NCBI RefSeq assembly: GCF_009928525.1
Contig: NZ_JAABOK010000014.1
Span: 1 to 64,000 of the forward strand
DNA: 64,000 bases
Reading direction: 5' to 3'
Source: Chitinophaga solisilvae
GTDB taxonomy: Bacteria; Bacteroidota; Bacteroidia; Chitinophagales; Chitinophagaceae
Positions 55,388 to 64,000 of the stretch are shown piece by piece. The stretch's first letter is position 1. Every line of letters starts with the position of its first letter. Under the pieces are notes generated by a model. It was not told the DNA's origin, made no database searches, and saw nothing but the letters and a program-made list of their open reading frames with translations. Made by a program: the position numbers and the translations under genes.

Positions 55388-55992
55388 GATTGCGCAGTGA
55401 AACTGGCTCTACAGCATCTGATTGCTTCTAACTTATAATGCGAAAAAAAACAGGTTTATAAGATCACTCAGAAAAAATGGCTCTCTAACAAACCGGTACC
55501 GGGTAATACAATTGTTTTCATTTAAATCGTTGGTTGAATTAACAAAATACTTCAAAATTGACCTAACAGCTGGTCCGGAATCTCTTTTCAGGTTAAAAAC
55601 TACTTATTCGGAATATCTGGAAACCATACTTTCATTGGGGTAAATCTAACGAATGATCTTTTAAACGCAAAGAATATTGACAATTTTTTTCCTCATTTTG
55701 TCAGATGAGCGGGATCCTGCCGGGAAACAGGAATCTGTTACAGCTAGATAACATTAAAAGGACCGGCATGATGGTGGTGCAGTCCGGGCGCCAACTATAT
55801 GGTGGAGGTTCATCTATAACAATTTCATCATGCTGTAAATCCGGCAGCAATCCTAATATAAAACGGCTAACGGCATAGGCGGCTATGCAGCGCTGGTGGC
55901 TATCTCTGCTATTTAAACCAACTATACTGGCACCGGATTTGAGGCACCTAAATAAAACCAGTCACACTAATCAGTCAGCAAAAAAACAGCTT
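55388..55992. other. Intergenic region between divergent NRPS unit and hydrolase
   Basis: About 600 nt without a convincing gene. A 73-codon + frame at 55,422 needs a TTG start and has no family features. A - strand stretch near 55,710-55,930 reads open (containing RFILGLLPDLQHDEIVIDEP) but lacks a start codon and may be a gene relic. Promoters for the flanking divergent genes should lie here. Confidence 0.4.
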
Positions 55993-56898
55993 ATGAACTT
56001 CCCGCAAAAGCACAAGGTGTATCACAACACCATCAGTGTGGGCGACCTGGATATTTTTTACCGGGAAGCCGGAAACCCTGCTGATCCGGCCATTTTGCTC
56101 ATGCACGGCTACCCTAACTCTTCCTTTTTATACAGAAGATTAATTCCGTTTCTGGCAGACCATCACTACCATGTGATTGCTCCGGACTTCCCTGGATTTG
56201 GGTACAGCTCCTACCCTTCTGCAGCAACATTCGAGTATACGTTTCAGCATTACAGCCAAGTCTTATCTGCTTTTACGGAGCAGATAAAACTAACGCAATT
56301 TGCGCTGTATCTCCATGACTATGGATCTGTAATAGGTATGCGCGTTGCCCTGCTGCATCCGGAAAAAATCACCGCGCTTATTTTCCAGGATAGCAATGCA
56401 TATGAAGAAGGTCTTGGTAAAGAATGGGATGCCTGCAAGGTTTACTGGGATCATCCTACAAAAGAAAACAGGGAGAAGATAGGTGAATTCCTGAATGAGG
56501 AAGGCGCGCGCCGGCAGTATCTGGCAGGCATTCCGGAAGATCAGGTTCCTCTTTTCACGCCTGATACCTGGACATTGGACTGGGTGTTGATGAATCGTCC
56601 CGGTCATATAGACGCATTATTTTCCTTATTCGAAGACTATAAAAACAACCGGGCCTACTTCCCGAAATTCCAGGAGTTTTTCCGCAACGTTCAGCCTCCT
56701 GCGCTGGTAATCTGGGGAAAGTATGATGCCTTCTACAGTGTAGCCGAAGCGCCGTGTTATAAACGGGACATGCCCGATGCAGAGATCCATATCTTAGACG
56801 CCGGTCATAAATTACTGGAGAGTCATTTTGAAGAAGTAGCGCCGTTGATACTGGATTTCCTGAACAGAAAGATTGTTTCAGGATATCACCCGGCATAA
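55993..56898 (+). CDS. Alpha/beta hydrolase (epoxide hydrolase / haloalkane dehalogenase type)
   Basis: About 301 residues from the ATG at 55,993; the frame is open upstream to 55,885 but those residues are not family-like. Motifs are the oxyanion region MHGYPNSS, DFPGFGYS, a nucleophile elbow LHDYGSVIG with Asp as nucleophile, as in epoxide hydrolases and dehalogenases, and catalytic His in DAGHKLLES. The substrate is unknown. The 3' end overlaps the convergent HxlR gene by 13 nt. It is likely a housekeeping or detoxifying enzyme, not part of the NRPS pathway. Confidence 0.85.
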   Translation: MNFPQKHKVYHNTISVGDLDIFYREAGNPADPAILLMHGYPNSSFLYRRLIPFLADHHYHVIAPDFPGFGYSSYPSAATFEYTFQHYSQVLSAFTEQIKLTQFALYLHDYGSVIGMRVALLHPEKITALIFQDSNAYEEGLGKEWDACKVYWDHPTKENREKIGEFLNEEGARRQYLAGIPEDQVPLFTPDTWTLDWVLMNRPGHIDALFSLFEDYKNNRAYFPKFQEFFRNVQPPALVIWGKYDAFYSVAEAPCYKRDMPDAEIHILDAGHKLLESHFEEVAPLILDFLNRKIVSGYHPA

Positions 56899-57260
56899 CT
56901 GTTCTTCATAATCATCTTTCTGTGCTTTGTACCAAATGCCAGTAAGGCATTGAACACATCCCGCGTTTCATTGGCATATGTGGTAAGCGAATACGAAACA
57001 GTGACCGGCCGGGTGTTATTCACCGTCTTTGTAATAAGCAGATTCTGTTCCAGCTGCCGCAGTTCCTCTGTCAATACTTTCGGAGAGATGCCTGCAATCT
57101 CTTTCTGCAGATCTTTAAACCGCATGGTGCCGGCATAGGAAAGATGCTGCAGAATACATATCTTCCATTTGCCGCCCAATAGCTCGATTGCATCTCTCAA
57201 TGCCAGGGCTCTTTCTTTTCCATTATTTTTTTCGCAGCGTTGAATCAATGTCATGGCCAA
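56886..57260 (-). CDS. HxlR-family winged-helix regulator
   Basis: A 124-residue protein with the HxlR layout: AIELLGGKWKICILQHL at the start of the winged helix, MRFKDLQKEIAGISPKVLTEELRQLEQNLLI in the recognition region, and a Cys near the N-terminus (IQRCEKN) as in redox- or electrophile-sensing members. It is divergent from the reductase gene at 57,342, with an 81-nt intergenic region that holds a dyad, so it probably controls that gene and itself. Confidence 0.9.
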   Translation of the reverse strand: MAMTLIQRCEKNNGKERALALRDAIELLGGKWKICILQHLSYAGTMRFKDLQKEIAGISPKVLTEELRQLEQNLLITKTVNNTRPVTVSYSLTTYANETRDVFNALLAFGTKHRKMIMKNSYAG

Positions 57261-57310
57261 TTGGATTTATTACTTTCCTCAAGGTAACGGATAGTGTCTG
57301 AAAGTTAAAA

Positions 57311-57325
57311 GTAAAATACTTTTAC
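57311..57325. promoter_or_regulatory. Putative HxlR operator dyad
   Basis: GTAAAATACTTTTAC is a nearly perfect 15-nt palindrome located 17-31 nt before the reductase start codon, in the divergent HxlR-reductase intergenic region. Position and symmetry suit an HxlR dimer site; binding is inference. Confidence 0.45.
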
Positions 57326-57341
57326 CAAAAATACTGACATC

Positions 57342-57851
57342 ATGAAAATAGCACTCATTGCCAATATCTCTGCCAACGGGAAAGTACTGCTGTCCGAAAA
57401 CACCAGCTATCAGGCGCCACAGGAAGCAGTGGCGTTATTCACAGAAGTAGCCGCCAGGGCTGGCAATCTGGTAATCGGAAAAAAAACCTTTGATATGTTA
57501 CAACGGGTGCTGACAGATGTCAGCAGCGCTTTCCCCGGCATAGAGCTGGTATTGATATCTTCCGCCGGAATAGCCACCGATGAATACAAGGTGGTTGCTT
57601 CCCCGGAAGAAGCTATCCGCTACCTGACTGAAAAAGGATGTCAGGAAATCGCAGTCGGCGGCGGCACCATCACTTACAACGCCTTCCTGGAAAAAGACCT
57701 GGTAACCGATATCTACTTTAATATTCATCCTGTAATGGTGGGCGATGGCGGTATTCTGGTAACAGACCCTGCATTAACCGCAAATTTCAGTTTAGTGTCA
57801 CACCGGCAGATAGCTGAAAATATTATTCAGGTGCATTTAATCAGGGCGTGA
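57342..57851 (+). CDS. RibD C-terminal / dihydrofolate reductase-like protein
   Basis: A 169-residue protein of the DHFR/RibD-C fold. The N-terminal strand MKIALIANISANGKV resembles the DHFR start; NLVIGKKTFDML matches the conserved VMGRKTYE-like motif; a late EIAVGGGTITYNAFLEKDLVTDIYF matches the VxGGxxxxxxxL region followed by the acidic strand. Such stand-alone proteins are NADPH reductases of unknown substrate in many bacteria. It is likely regulated by the divergent HxlR protein. Confidence 0.85.
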   Translation: MKIALIANISANGKVLLSENTSYQAPQEAVALFTEVAARAGNLVIGKKTFDMLQRVLTDVSSAFPGIELVLISSAGIATDEYKVVASPEEAIRYLTEKGCQEIAVGGGTITYNAFLEKDLVTDIYFNIHPVMVGDGGILVTDPALTANFSLVSHRQIAENIIQVHLIRA

Positions 57852-57908
57852 TTGATTACCGGAGAGTATACAACTTACCCATCTCCTGATATTCTCAGTA
57901 TAGCAAGC

Positions 57909-59456
57909 CTATTTCGGTGATATTTTACTCATGGCACGCTCCGTGATGGCAGTTATCGTGAGTGATGGATTAACACCGGGATTCGAGGAAATCATAGCAC
58001 CGTCACAGACCAGCATATTTTCATAGCCAAACACATGATTATCCTTATCGATAACACCAGTTGTAATATCATTCCCCATTACTGCACCTCCCAGTACATG
58101 TGCCGTAACCGGTATACCAAAAACTGATTCAGTAGCCAGGGTATACGGCTTTCCATCTATCCTACGGGCATAACTGTGCGCAAACACTTCAACTAAAGGC
58201 AGGTATGGCGTTGGTTTTACGCCTTTATGTAATACAGACCGCATACCGAACAATCCCTGTTTCAACCGCAGGGATTGTTCTCCCTCCTGCATAAACAGCA
58301 AGCCCTGGGTACGTTTACCAAAATCATCCACTAAAATGGTCCTGAGGTTTGTCCGGGGATGCCTGATAAAATCAAAGGCTATTTTCAGGAGCCTTCCTGC
58401 CAGCGTATTGCTGTAGGCCAGTGGTATAAAAAACAGCCGCCATACGCCTGACCCTTCATTGTGCCTGAAGGGTTCTACATAAGTTTTATCATCCAGTCTC
58501 AGCACCGAACCGATGGCTACTCCTTTTGAGAGATCCTTATTTTGTTTATAGTTGATTACACCCACCACACTTTCATTATTGGTACGGACACCATATCCTA
58601 CCATAGGAGAAAGATGGGGTAATGAGGTTTCTTTCAGCTTAAGCAGGAGCGATACTGTTCCCAGTGCGCCGGCAGAAAAAACAACTGCCCGGGTAGTAAA
58701 GCTTTTCATCTGGCCGGATGTTTTGCATGTTATTTTATAACCGGTCGCGCCCTTTGCACCGTCTAGTGGAACTACGTCGCTGACCATTGTCTCAGGCAGT
58801 ATTTCGGCGCCATGCTTTCTGGCGAAGTACAGATAATTTTTATCCAGTGAGTTCTTCGCATTATGTCGACAGCCGACAAGGCAGCCGCCACAAAATGTGC
58901 ATCCGGCGCGGGCCGGCCCCTGCCCGTTGAAATAGGGATCATCAACCTGCTTTCCGGGTTCACCCATAAAAATGCCCACCTCTGCATTACTGAAATTTTC
59001 GGGTATTCCCATCTCTGCTGCCATTTCCTGCATTACCAGGTCACCAGGTTCCATTCTGGTGTTACAGGCGCTTCCCAGCATACGCCTGGCTTCTGCATAA
59101 AAAGGTGTCAGTTCCTTTTCCCAATCTGCCAATCCTTTCCAGTGACCGGAGTCAAAAAAACCAGCCGGAGGCACAGGCAGTGCGGCAGCATATATCAACG
59201 ATCCACCTCCCACCCCCACACCATGTAACACTGTCATATGGCGGAAGAAAGAAAGGCTGAGAACTCCTTTAAATTTCAGTAACGGTGCCCACAACCATTT
59301 ACGGAGATTCCAGTTTGTTTTGGGAAAATCGGTTGCGCTGAATTCCTTACCTTTCTCTACAACAAGTACCTTATAACCTTTTTCTGCCAGTCTTAAAGCA
59401 CTGACAGCGCCACCAAATCCACTGCCTATTATCACGTAATCATATTGTAGTATCAT
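57909..59456 (-). CDS. GMC-family FAD oxidoreductase (cholesterol oxidase-like)
   Basis: About 515 residues from the ATG at 59,456, placed just before the Rossmann strand DYVIIGSGFGGAVSALRLAE; the ATG at 59,516 adds 20 residues not expected in the family. Other marks are VGVGGGSLIYAAAL, a Cys-rich CTFCGGCLVGC segment common in this subfamily, and a C-terminal GMC block with HVLGGAVMGND, MLVCDGAMI and NPSLTITAITERAM. It oxidises an alcohol using FAD. It follows the PKS protein gene by about 85 nt on the same strand, so it may be a tailoring enzyme of the neighbouring polyketide cluster. Confidence 0.85.
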   Translation of the reverse strand: MILQYDYVIIGSGFGGAVSALRLAEKGYKVLVVEKGKEFSATDFPKTNWNLRKWLWAPLLKFKGVLSLSFFRHMTVLHGVGVGGGSLIYAAALPVPPAGFFDSGHWKGLADWEKELTPFYAEARRMLGSACNTRMEPGDLVMQEMAAEMGIPENFSNAEVGIFMGEPGKQVDDPYFNGQGPARAGCTFCGGCLVGCRHNAKNSLDKNYLYFARKHGAEILPETMVSDVVPLDGAKGATGYKITCKTSGQMKSFTTRAVVFSAGALGTVSLLLKLKETSLPHLSPMVGYGVRTNNESVVGVINYKQNKDLSKGVAIGSVLRLDDKTYVEPFRHNEGSGVWRLFFIPLAYSNTLAGRLLKIAFDFIRHPRTNLRTILVDDFGKRTQGLLFMQEGEQSLRLKQGLFGMRSVLHKGVKPTPYLPLVEVFAHSYARRIDGKPYTLATESVFGIPVTAHVLGGAVMGNDITTGVIDKDNHVFGYENMLVCDGAMISSNPGVNPSLTITAITERAMSKISPK

Positions 59457-59542
59457 AGGGTTAATATTAGGATTAATAATACAATGCCTGTGTATACTCT
59501 GACAGGCACCTATCATTGGCTGAATATATCCGGGAATATGGA

Positions 59543-62500
59543 TTATGCCCTGTCCGGACTACGGTCCAGCCAGGCAGCCCCTATAGTATGCCGGGAACAA
59601 TTAATGACTGCTATCATCAGATCCTCGAAAACGGTTCCGGGAAACGACATAACACCATCCTGCTGCAACCGCTTCGCTGCTGCCTTCTGTGTCTCTGTGC
59701 TGTTCATATCTTCCAGCAAACCCAGGTTAATATTTAATCCCGGTTTACGCTGCTGTTGGCGTAACACCATCAACGCATCAAAAAATCCGGCAGCGGCAGC
59801 TGCTCCGGCCATACCGGGAGTACCCAGCATGCCGGCAATTCCTGAAAAGGAAATGAAGTATTTCAGACGCTCTCCGAGCGTCAGTGTATGCAGGTACCAT
59901 CCGCTATTAACCGTTTCCCGGAATGGCATATAAAAATCATTTTTCTGCAGAGAGGCAGTCATACCCTCTTCCCATTCATACGATGCGAGGAATATACCAC
60001 TTAGCGGGGGCATTGTCTTGTTAAGCTCTTCCAGTAAGTGTTTAAGCGAATTACAATCACTGATATCACATAACCTGACAACCACTTCACAGCCGTCAGC
60101 ACGCATCCCGGTTATTATTTCCATGGTTGAAGCATCCGCATCCCGGTTACTTATGAGGACAAGCTGTCTTGCTCCGTTCCGGCACAGCCATCTGGCAGTC
60201 ATTAAACCTAATTTTTCTGTACCTCCCGTAACCATAAAGGTTTCATCTGCTGTAAAAAGCGGCGGCGGCAGTGGTTCTACCGGCAATGCAGGATCTTCCA
60301 TATCGAAAACAATTTTACCCGTGTGTTTTGATCTCAGCATCAGATTAAATCCATCCTGAATACGGGAAGCGGGGAAAACTGTTTCAGGCAAAGGTTTCAG
60401 GCTACCCACCCGCCAGTATTCCAGGAATGCCTCCAACATCTCTCCGATAAGACCAGGATTTTCTCGGCCAATTTTCATCAAATCAATAAAAATATAGGAT
60501 ATCCCTTTTTTAAAGTGCTTCATTTCCAACCTGCTGTTACCAAAGATGTCCTTTTTACTTATATCGCAAAAGCGGCCATGCAGGCGCAACAGCTTCAGGC
60601 CCTCGATAAGAGCGTCGCCGGTGAGTGTATTGAGCACCAGATCTACTCCTTCATTATTTGTCCATCTGTTTATCTCAGCGGCAAAATCAAGGGAGCGGGA
60701 GTCGCATACATATTTTATCCCCATAGACCGCAGTAGTTGCCGTTTTTCCGCTGTACCTGCCGTGGCATAAATTTCTGCTCCCAGCATCTTTGCCATATGA
60801 ATAGCCGCCAGTCCTACACCTCCGGTAGCTGAATGAATCAGAACACGCTCCCCCTGATTTAATCTGCCGTATTTTATAAAGGCGAGGTATATAGTCAGAT
60901 AGGCCCCTGGTATGGTAGCAGCCTCTGTTACTGTAATTTCATCCGGAATACGGGCCAATACTGATTCATTAAATAACAATGCCTTGCCGGGGGAATCGCT
61001 AACGTCCAGGCCCATTACGCTGTCTCCTTTTTTAAATCTTGTTACGCCGGTTCCAATGCGTGTTACCACTCCTGCAAACTCTTCTCCTAAAGACATTTGT
61101 CTGTTCTGTCCTGATTCATAGAGGCCTAATGCCGCCAGTACATTAAAGTAACTGAGACCTGCAGCCTGTACCTTCACCTCCACCTCTTTAGCTCCAGGAG
61201 GCGGAGCGTCTACCTGCCTGGCAACAATACTGTTTAACAAACCGGGTCTGGTGGTAACAAATCTAAACGCGATTGACGGTTTCCAGGAAATCTGCTTCTG
61301 TGCAATATTATTCTCTGCAGCTATACTCACTTTTTGTAACCGGTATATGCTTACCATATTTCCATGAATAATGTATTCCTTGGCAGTATGTTTACCGGTA
61401 ATAATACGACAGAGCTGCCCGAACTGTTCCGGGGTGGCAGCAGCAGGTAAATCTATCAGCTGACAATCAAGCTCAGGGTATTCTCTGGAGATTGTCCGGG
61501 CAAGACCATTCAACGGCGCTTGCCATAAGGCATCTGTGGTAATATTTTCAGGCTGTTGTGTCCCTCTGAAAATAACGTGCAGCCGGAAAGAATGCCGGTG
61601 TTCAGATTTCCGGAGTGCCTGTACCAATGAAATCAGCTCCATACACTTGTCCGAGCACAAAGTGGCCGGTTCCTCCGTATTACCATCTATTGTGTTGATT
61701 AAACAAACAATACCCGTATAGGCGTTACCTTTTCTCTTCAGCAATTCGCTCAGTGATATGGCAGCTGGATGAATTGCTGACCTGTCAAAGCTGAACCAGG
61801 CAGTATTTTCTGTCATCCGGTCCGGTGGCTGACTGATATCAGGCAACACATCCACGTTGGCCATAGACCTGTTCAGATAATCGACGATATATTGTGTTTC
61901 CGGAGTATTGTTTATAATCAGCCAACAGGTATTTCTGATTTCTGCGACAGCTCCCTGTAATATCTCCCTGGTAACTTCCTTAAGCTGCAGTTCATAAAAA
62001 CTATCTGCAATCGAGGGTTGCTGCCTGTCGGAATGCTTTTCGAAGTACACTTTATCTATTGAGACGAGCTGTTGTCCCATATTGTTATATACGCATACCT
62101 GCAGGCTCCAGGTACTTTCGTCTTCCCTGACAATATTACTGTAGCGTATCCATAAGTCGTCCGTAACAATCGTTTTACTAAACAGCTGATATCTGTCCAT
62201 TCTTACCGGAAGCAGATAGGAGAACCTGTCATTCTCATACTCAACAGGCCATATTGCTGCATGCAGGCAAGTATCCAGAATAGCCGGGGGAATAGTATAC
62301 TCCCTGCTGTATGTTGTTGCGTCCGCTCCGATGATCATGTGTACCATTGCTTCCTGCGCATTCTTTCTGCAGCTGCAGGCCAATCTGAATGCTGCCCCTG
62401 TTTGCAGGCCTGCCTGATTAAAGTAAGCATAGAATGTGGCTGCCGGAATCTCTTCAGAAAAGGTTTCCCAGGCACTTTTGATATCAGCTGCGGGGGGCTG

Positions 62501-62935
62501 TACTTTGGATTTATAAGACAATTGTATACGACCTTCCGCATGCAATACCGATTTCCCGGGAGCATTTTCTGACATACTGAAAAACTCAAATAGAATAATG
62601 TTATGCTGCTCAGTTGTAAAAATCAACTGCACAGAAGTTGCTGCTGATTTTATCCAAAGTGGTTCTGTCAGTTTTAGCTGTTCTATATGCCAGTTATTTT
62701 CCGGGAAAATGTTTACTATGGCAGAAGAGATATATTCAAGGCAACAGGCAGCCGGAAAGATGCATTTCCCATGCAGCCGGTAATCCTTTAGCCATGGAAA
62801 TACTTCAGTATCGATAACCGCCTCCCAGCAGACCATCTCCTTGTGTCCGGCCATGCGCCTTTGTATGGCTCCGAATGAATGATTAGCTGTTACCTTTATT
62901 TTATCGGATCCGGAAGGATATGACAAGTTACTCAT
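59543..62935 (-). CDS. Polyketide synthase reductive-loop protein, DH-(psiKR)-ER-KR, DH and KR degenerate
   Basis: This 1130-residue protein lacks KS, AT and ACP. An N-terminal dehydratase fold (about 20-300) has WLKDYRLHGKCIFPAA, where the catalytic His of DHxxxG is Tyr52; the second motif LDTCLH keeps Asp near 221. A structural segment (about 310-590) is followed by an enoyl reductase with an intact NADPH loop (HSATGGVGLAAIHMAKMLGA). Last is a ketoreductase whose loop is GGTEKLG instead of GGTGxLG and whose catalytic NYAAAN is replaced by GAAAAAG. Only the ER looks active. It may serve in trans for a polyketide line encoded to the right, or be a relic. Confidence 0.82.
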   Translation of the reverse strand: MSNLSYPSGSDKIKVTANHSFGAIQRRMAGHKEMVCWEAVIDTEVFPWLKDYRLHGKCIFPAACCLEYISSAIVNIFPENNWHIEQLKLTEPLWIKSAATSVQLIFTTEQHNIILFEFFSMSENAPGKSVLHAEGRIQLSYKSKVQPPAADIKSAWETFSEEIPAATFYAYFNQAGLQTGAAFRLACSCRKNAQEAMVHMIIGADATTYSREYTIPPAILDTCLHAAIWPVEYENDRFSYLLPVRMDRYQLFSKTIVTDDLWIRYSNIVREDESTWSLQVCVYNNMGQQLVSIDKVYFEKHSDRQQPSIADSFYELQLKEVTREILQGAVAEIRNTCWLIINNTPETQYIVDYLNRSMANVDVLPDISQPPDRMTENTAWFSFDRSAIHPAAISLSELLKRKGNAYTGIVCLINTIDGNTEEPATLCSDKCMELISLVQALRKSEHRHSFRLHVIFRGTQQPENITTDALWQAPLNGLARTISREYPELDCQLIDLPAAATPEQFGQLCRIITGKHTAKEYIIHGNMVSIYRLQKVSIAAENNIAQKQISWKPSIAFRFVTTRPGLLNSIVARQVDAPPPGAKEVEVKVQAAGLSYFNVLAALGLYESGQNRQMSLGEEFAGVVTRIGTGVTRFKKGDSVMGLDVSDSPGKALLFNESVLARIPDEITVTEAATIPGAYLTIYLAFIKYGRLNQGERVLIHSATGGVGLAAIHMAKMLGAEIYATAGTAEKRQLLRSMGIKYVCDSRSLDFAAEINRWTNNEGVDLVLNTLTGDALIEGLKLLRLHGRFCDISKKDIFGNSRLEMKHFKKGISYIFIDLMKIGRENPGLIGEMLEAFLEYWRVGSLKPLPETVFPASRIQDGFNLMLRSKHTGKIVFDMEDPALPVEPLPPPLFTADETFMVTGGTEKLGLMTARWLCRNGARQLVLISNRDADASTMEIITGMRADGCEVVVRLCDISDCNSLKHLLEELNKTMPPLSGIFLASYEWEEGMTASLQKNDFYMPFRETVNSGWYLHTLTLGERLKYFISFSGIAGMLGTPGMAGAAAAAGFFDALMVLRQQQRKPGLNINLGLLEDMNSTETQKAAAKRLQQDGVMSFPGTVFEDLMIAVINCSRHTIGAAWLDRSPDRA

Positions 62936-62998
62936 AACTCAGGTTTTAACTCAATCAGATAATTATCAATTTACCATCCTGATAGCATATGCTGATAT

Positions 62999-63736
62999 CT
63001 ACTGTTGCCAGGGAAACAAACCCGTTTCAGCATATCTTCTGATATTCCTTTGAACTTCCGGTGTGGCAAACGCTTTTCCGCTGGTAGTTACAGACAGCTC
63101 TCTTACAGTATCCAGGCTGTATAATTCTTTCATGAATGATTTCAATGAGATAATAGCTGGCCGGGATATTCTTTTCAGTCGCAGAAGATGAGTGTTTAAC
63201 AGGGCCACGTCATTGGCCGCCCAGGCATCAACTATTCCCCATCCATATGCCAGTTGTACATTGATAGCTTTGGTAGACAACGCGAGATATTGCGCATGAT
63301 GAAAACCGGCCTTCCGTATCAGGAAAGGCATTACGCAGGCAGGTATTAGTCCGAATAAAAGCTCAGACAAGCTAAAACTCGCATCTGCACCGGCAATCAC
63401 CATATCTGACGCTGCTATCAATCCCATTCCGCCGGCATTCACTTTTCCCTGTACATGAGCAATACTGATAAACGGTCCGGTTGCCAGGCAGTACAGAAAT
63501 TCATATAAGGCAGCGGTATTCAGCTGTGCGGCCTCATTAAAATCAGCTCCCATACAAAATATTTCCGGCAACCCTTGCAGCACCAGTATGGTTGCATGTT
63601 GTCCGTACTGCTGCAATGCATCGAAGCACTCTTCAATCAATAATGGATTAATAGTATTGTTGTTTTCAGGACGAAATAGCTGAAGATAGAATACAGATGC
63701 CTCCATACGCACCTTTATAGTCTGATAGTTATTCAT
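62999..63736 (-). CDS. pksH: PksH-like enoyl-CoA hydratase (beta-branching dehydratase, ECH1)
   Basis: A 245-residue crotonase-fold protein closely following the PksH pattern: YQTIKVRMEASVFYLQLFRP, NNTINPLLIEEC, GLPEIFCMGADF, ISIAHVQGKVNAGGMG (oxyanion hole), SFSLSELLFGLIPACVMPF and the C-terminal RRYAETGLFPWQ. PksH-type enzymes dehydrate the HMG-like intermediate on a carrier protein during beta-branching in trans-AT polyketide synthases; a decarboxylase (PksI) and HMG synthase should be nearby, presumably beyond the window. The start overlaps the end of the upstream gene by 8 nt. Confidence 0.9.
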   Translation of the reverse strand: MNNYQTIKVRMEASVFYLQLFRPENNNTINPLLIEECFDALQQYGQHATILVLQGLPEIFCMGADFNEAAQLNTAALYEFLYCLATGPFISIAHVQGKVNAGGMGLIAASDMVIAGADASFSLSELLFGLIPACVMPFLIRKAGFHHAQYLALSTKAINVQLAYGWGIVDAWAANDVALLNTHLLRLKRISRPAIISLKSFMKELYSLDTVRELSVTTSGKAFATPEVQRNIRRYAETGLFPWQQ

Positions 63737-64000
63737 TCCGGTAAATATTCATTTTTGATGATAAAATTTCTGCGGCTTCCTTCATTATTCTCAGGGCAAT
63801 TTCATCTACATGCCTGTTTCTCCAGCTTTCCCAGGGAGTGCCTTTCACCCACTGATTGAAAGCGCCCAGCGCAGGCCCTGTCTGTATCTGAAAATCTGTC
63901 TGGCATGATATGTCTCCCTTCATAGCCAGCCTTGTCGAATAGCCGAAATACCATCTGAAGATGTAGGCCATTTTCTGTTTAGGGTTATGAACTGCTTTTT
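63729..64000 (-). CDS. pksE: PksE/PfaD-type enoyl reductase, C-terminal part (gene continues beyond window)
   Basis: The frame is open to the window edge; only the last ~90 residues are visible. They match the C-terminus of the ER part of PksE/PfaD flavoproteins: KMAYIFRWYFGYSTRLAM, DFQIQTGPALGAFNQWVKG and WRNRHVDEIALRIM. In trans-AT systems this FMN-dependent TIM-barrel reductase acts in trans on the polyketide line, often fused to an acyltransferase. An internal Met at 63,971 is not the real start. It directly precedes pksH on the same strand. Confidence 0.85.
   Translation of the reverse strand, partial: KAVHNPKQKMAYIFRWYFGYSTRLAMKGDISCQTDFQIQTGPALGAFNQWVKGTPWESWRNRHVDEIALRIMKEAAEILSSKMNIYRNE

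Noticed and set aside
55422..55643. 73-codon + strand frame between element C and the hydrolase
   Set aside because: It needs a TTG start, has no recognisable features, and its start lies only about 35 nt from element C of the opposite strand. Not reported as a gene.
55710..55930. Possible gene relic on the - strand
   Set aside because: The frame is open and looks somewhat protein-like but has no start codon and no family I can name.

Overview
The window reads as a secondary-metabolite region from a Bacteroidota soil or gliding bacterium, most likely a Chitinophaga-type organism. The hints are a lone ~800-residue MacB/FtsX-type permease without its own ATPase, a UpxY/RfaH-like NusG paralogue, start codons with poor Shine-Dalgarno sequences, and moderate GC. 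This assignment is inference from family knowledge, not a database match.

Region 1 (1-975) holds a small SnoaL/NTF2-fold gene between two copies of a long palindromic repeat.

Region 2 (994-55,042, all on the - strand, so transcription runs from high to low coordinates) is one very large NRPS cluster. It begins with a NusG-like specialised elongation factor (55,042), followed by seven NRPS proteins: C-A[LLM]-T; a lone C; [A remnant]-T-C-A-T-C-A-T; C-A-T-E; C-A-T-C-A-T-C-A[LLM]-T; C-A-T-C-C*-A-T; and C-A[MT]-T-C-A-T-TE. In total there are 12 carrier domains but only 11 usable A domains. Downstream lie an FtsX-type permease, a type II thioesterase, and a three-gene cassette that should make 4-hydroxyphenylglycine (Hpg): an FAD-type 2-hydroxyacid oxidase, a phenylalanine hydroxylase fused to an aminotransferase, and a 4-hydroxymandelate synthase. 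Specificity residues read by eye suggest the order Gly - ? - Val - basic - D-X - X - aromatic - Gly (oxidised?) - Thr - Asn - O-Me-Thr - Asn. X comes from two almost identical A domains whose code resembles Hpg.

The most interesting signal is a 17-nt sequence, TTACTGTAGCG[A/T]TAGCT, present three times on the coding strand, each time at the 3' side of a dyad/hairpin. The copies lie ahead of the NusG-like gene, ahead of the second NRPS block, and ahead of the Hpg cassette. The latter two sit just after candidate intrinsic terminators. The elements therefore divide the cluster into three transcription units. They contain the GTAGCG core of the RfaH ops site, so they may be recruitment sites for the cluster's own NusG paralogue, or a shared operator/promoter.

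Region 3 (55,043-57,851) is an intergenic stretch followed by an alpha/beta hydrolase, an HxlR regulator and a RibD/DHFR-like reductase. Region 4 (57,909-64,000, - strand) is the edge of a second cluster, of trans-AT polyketide type: a GMC oxidoreductase, a DH-ER-KR protein whose DH and KR have lost catalytic residues, a PksH-like beta-branching hydratase, and the C-terminus of a PksE/PfaD-type enoyl reductase that runs off the window. I saw no tRNA, rRNA, CRISPR array or insertion-sequence transposase.
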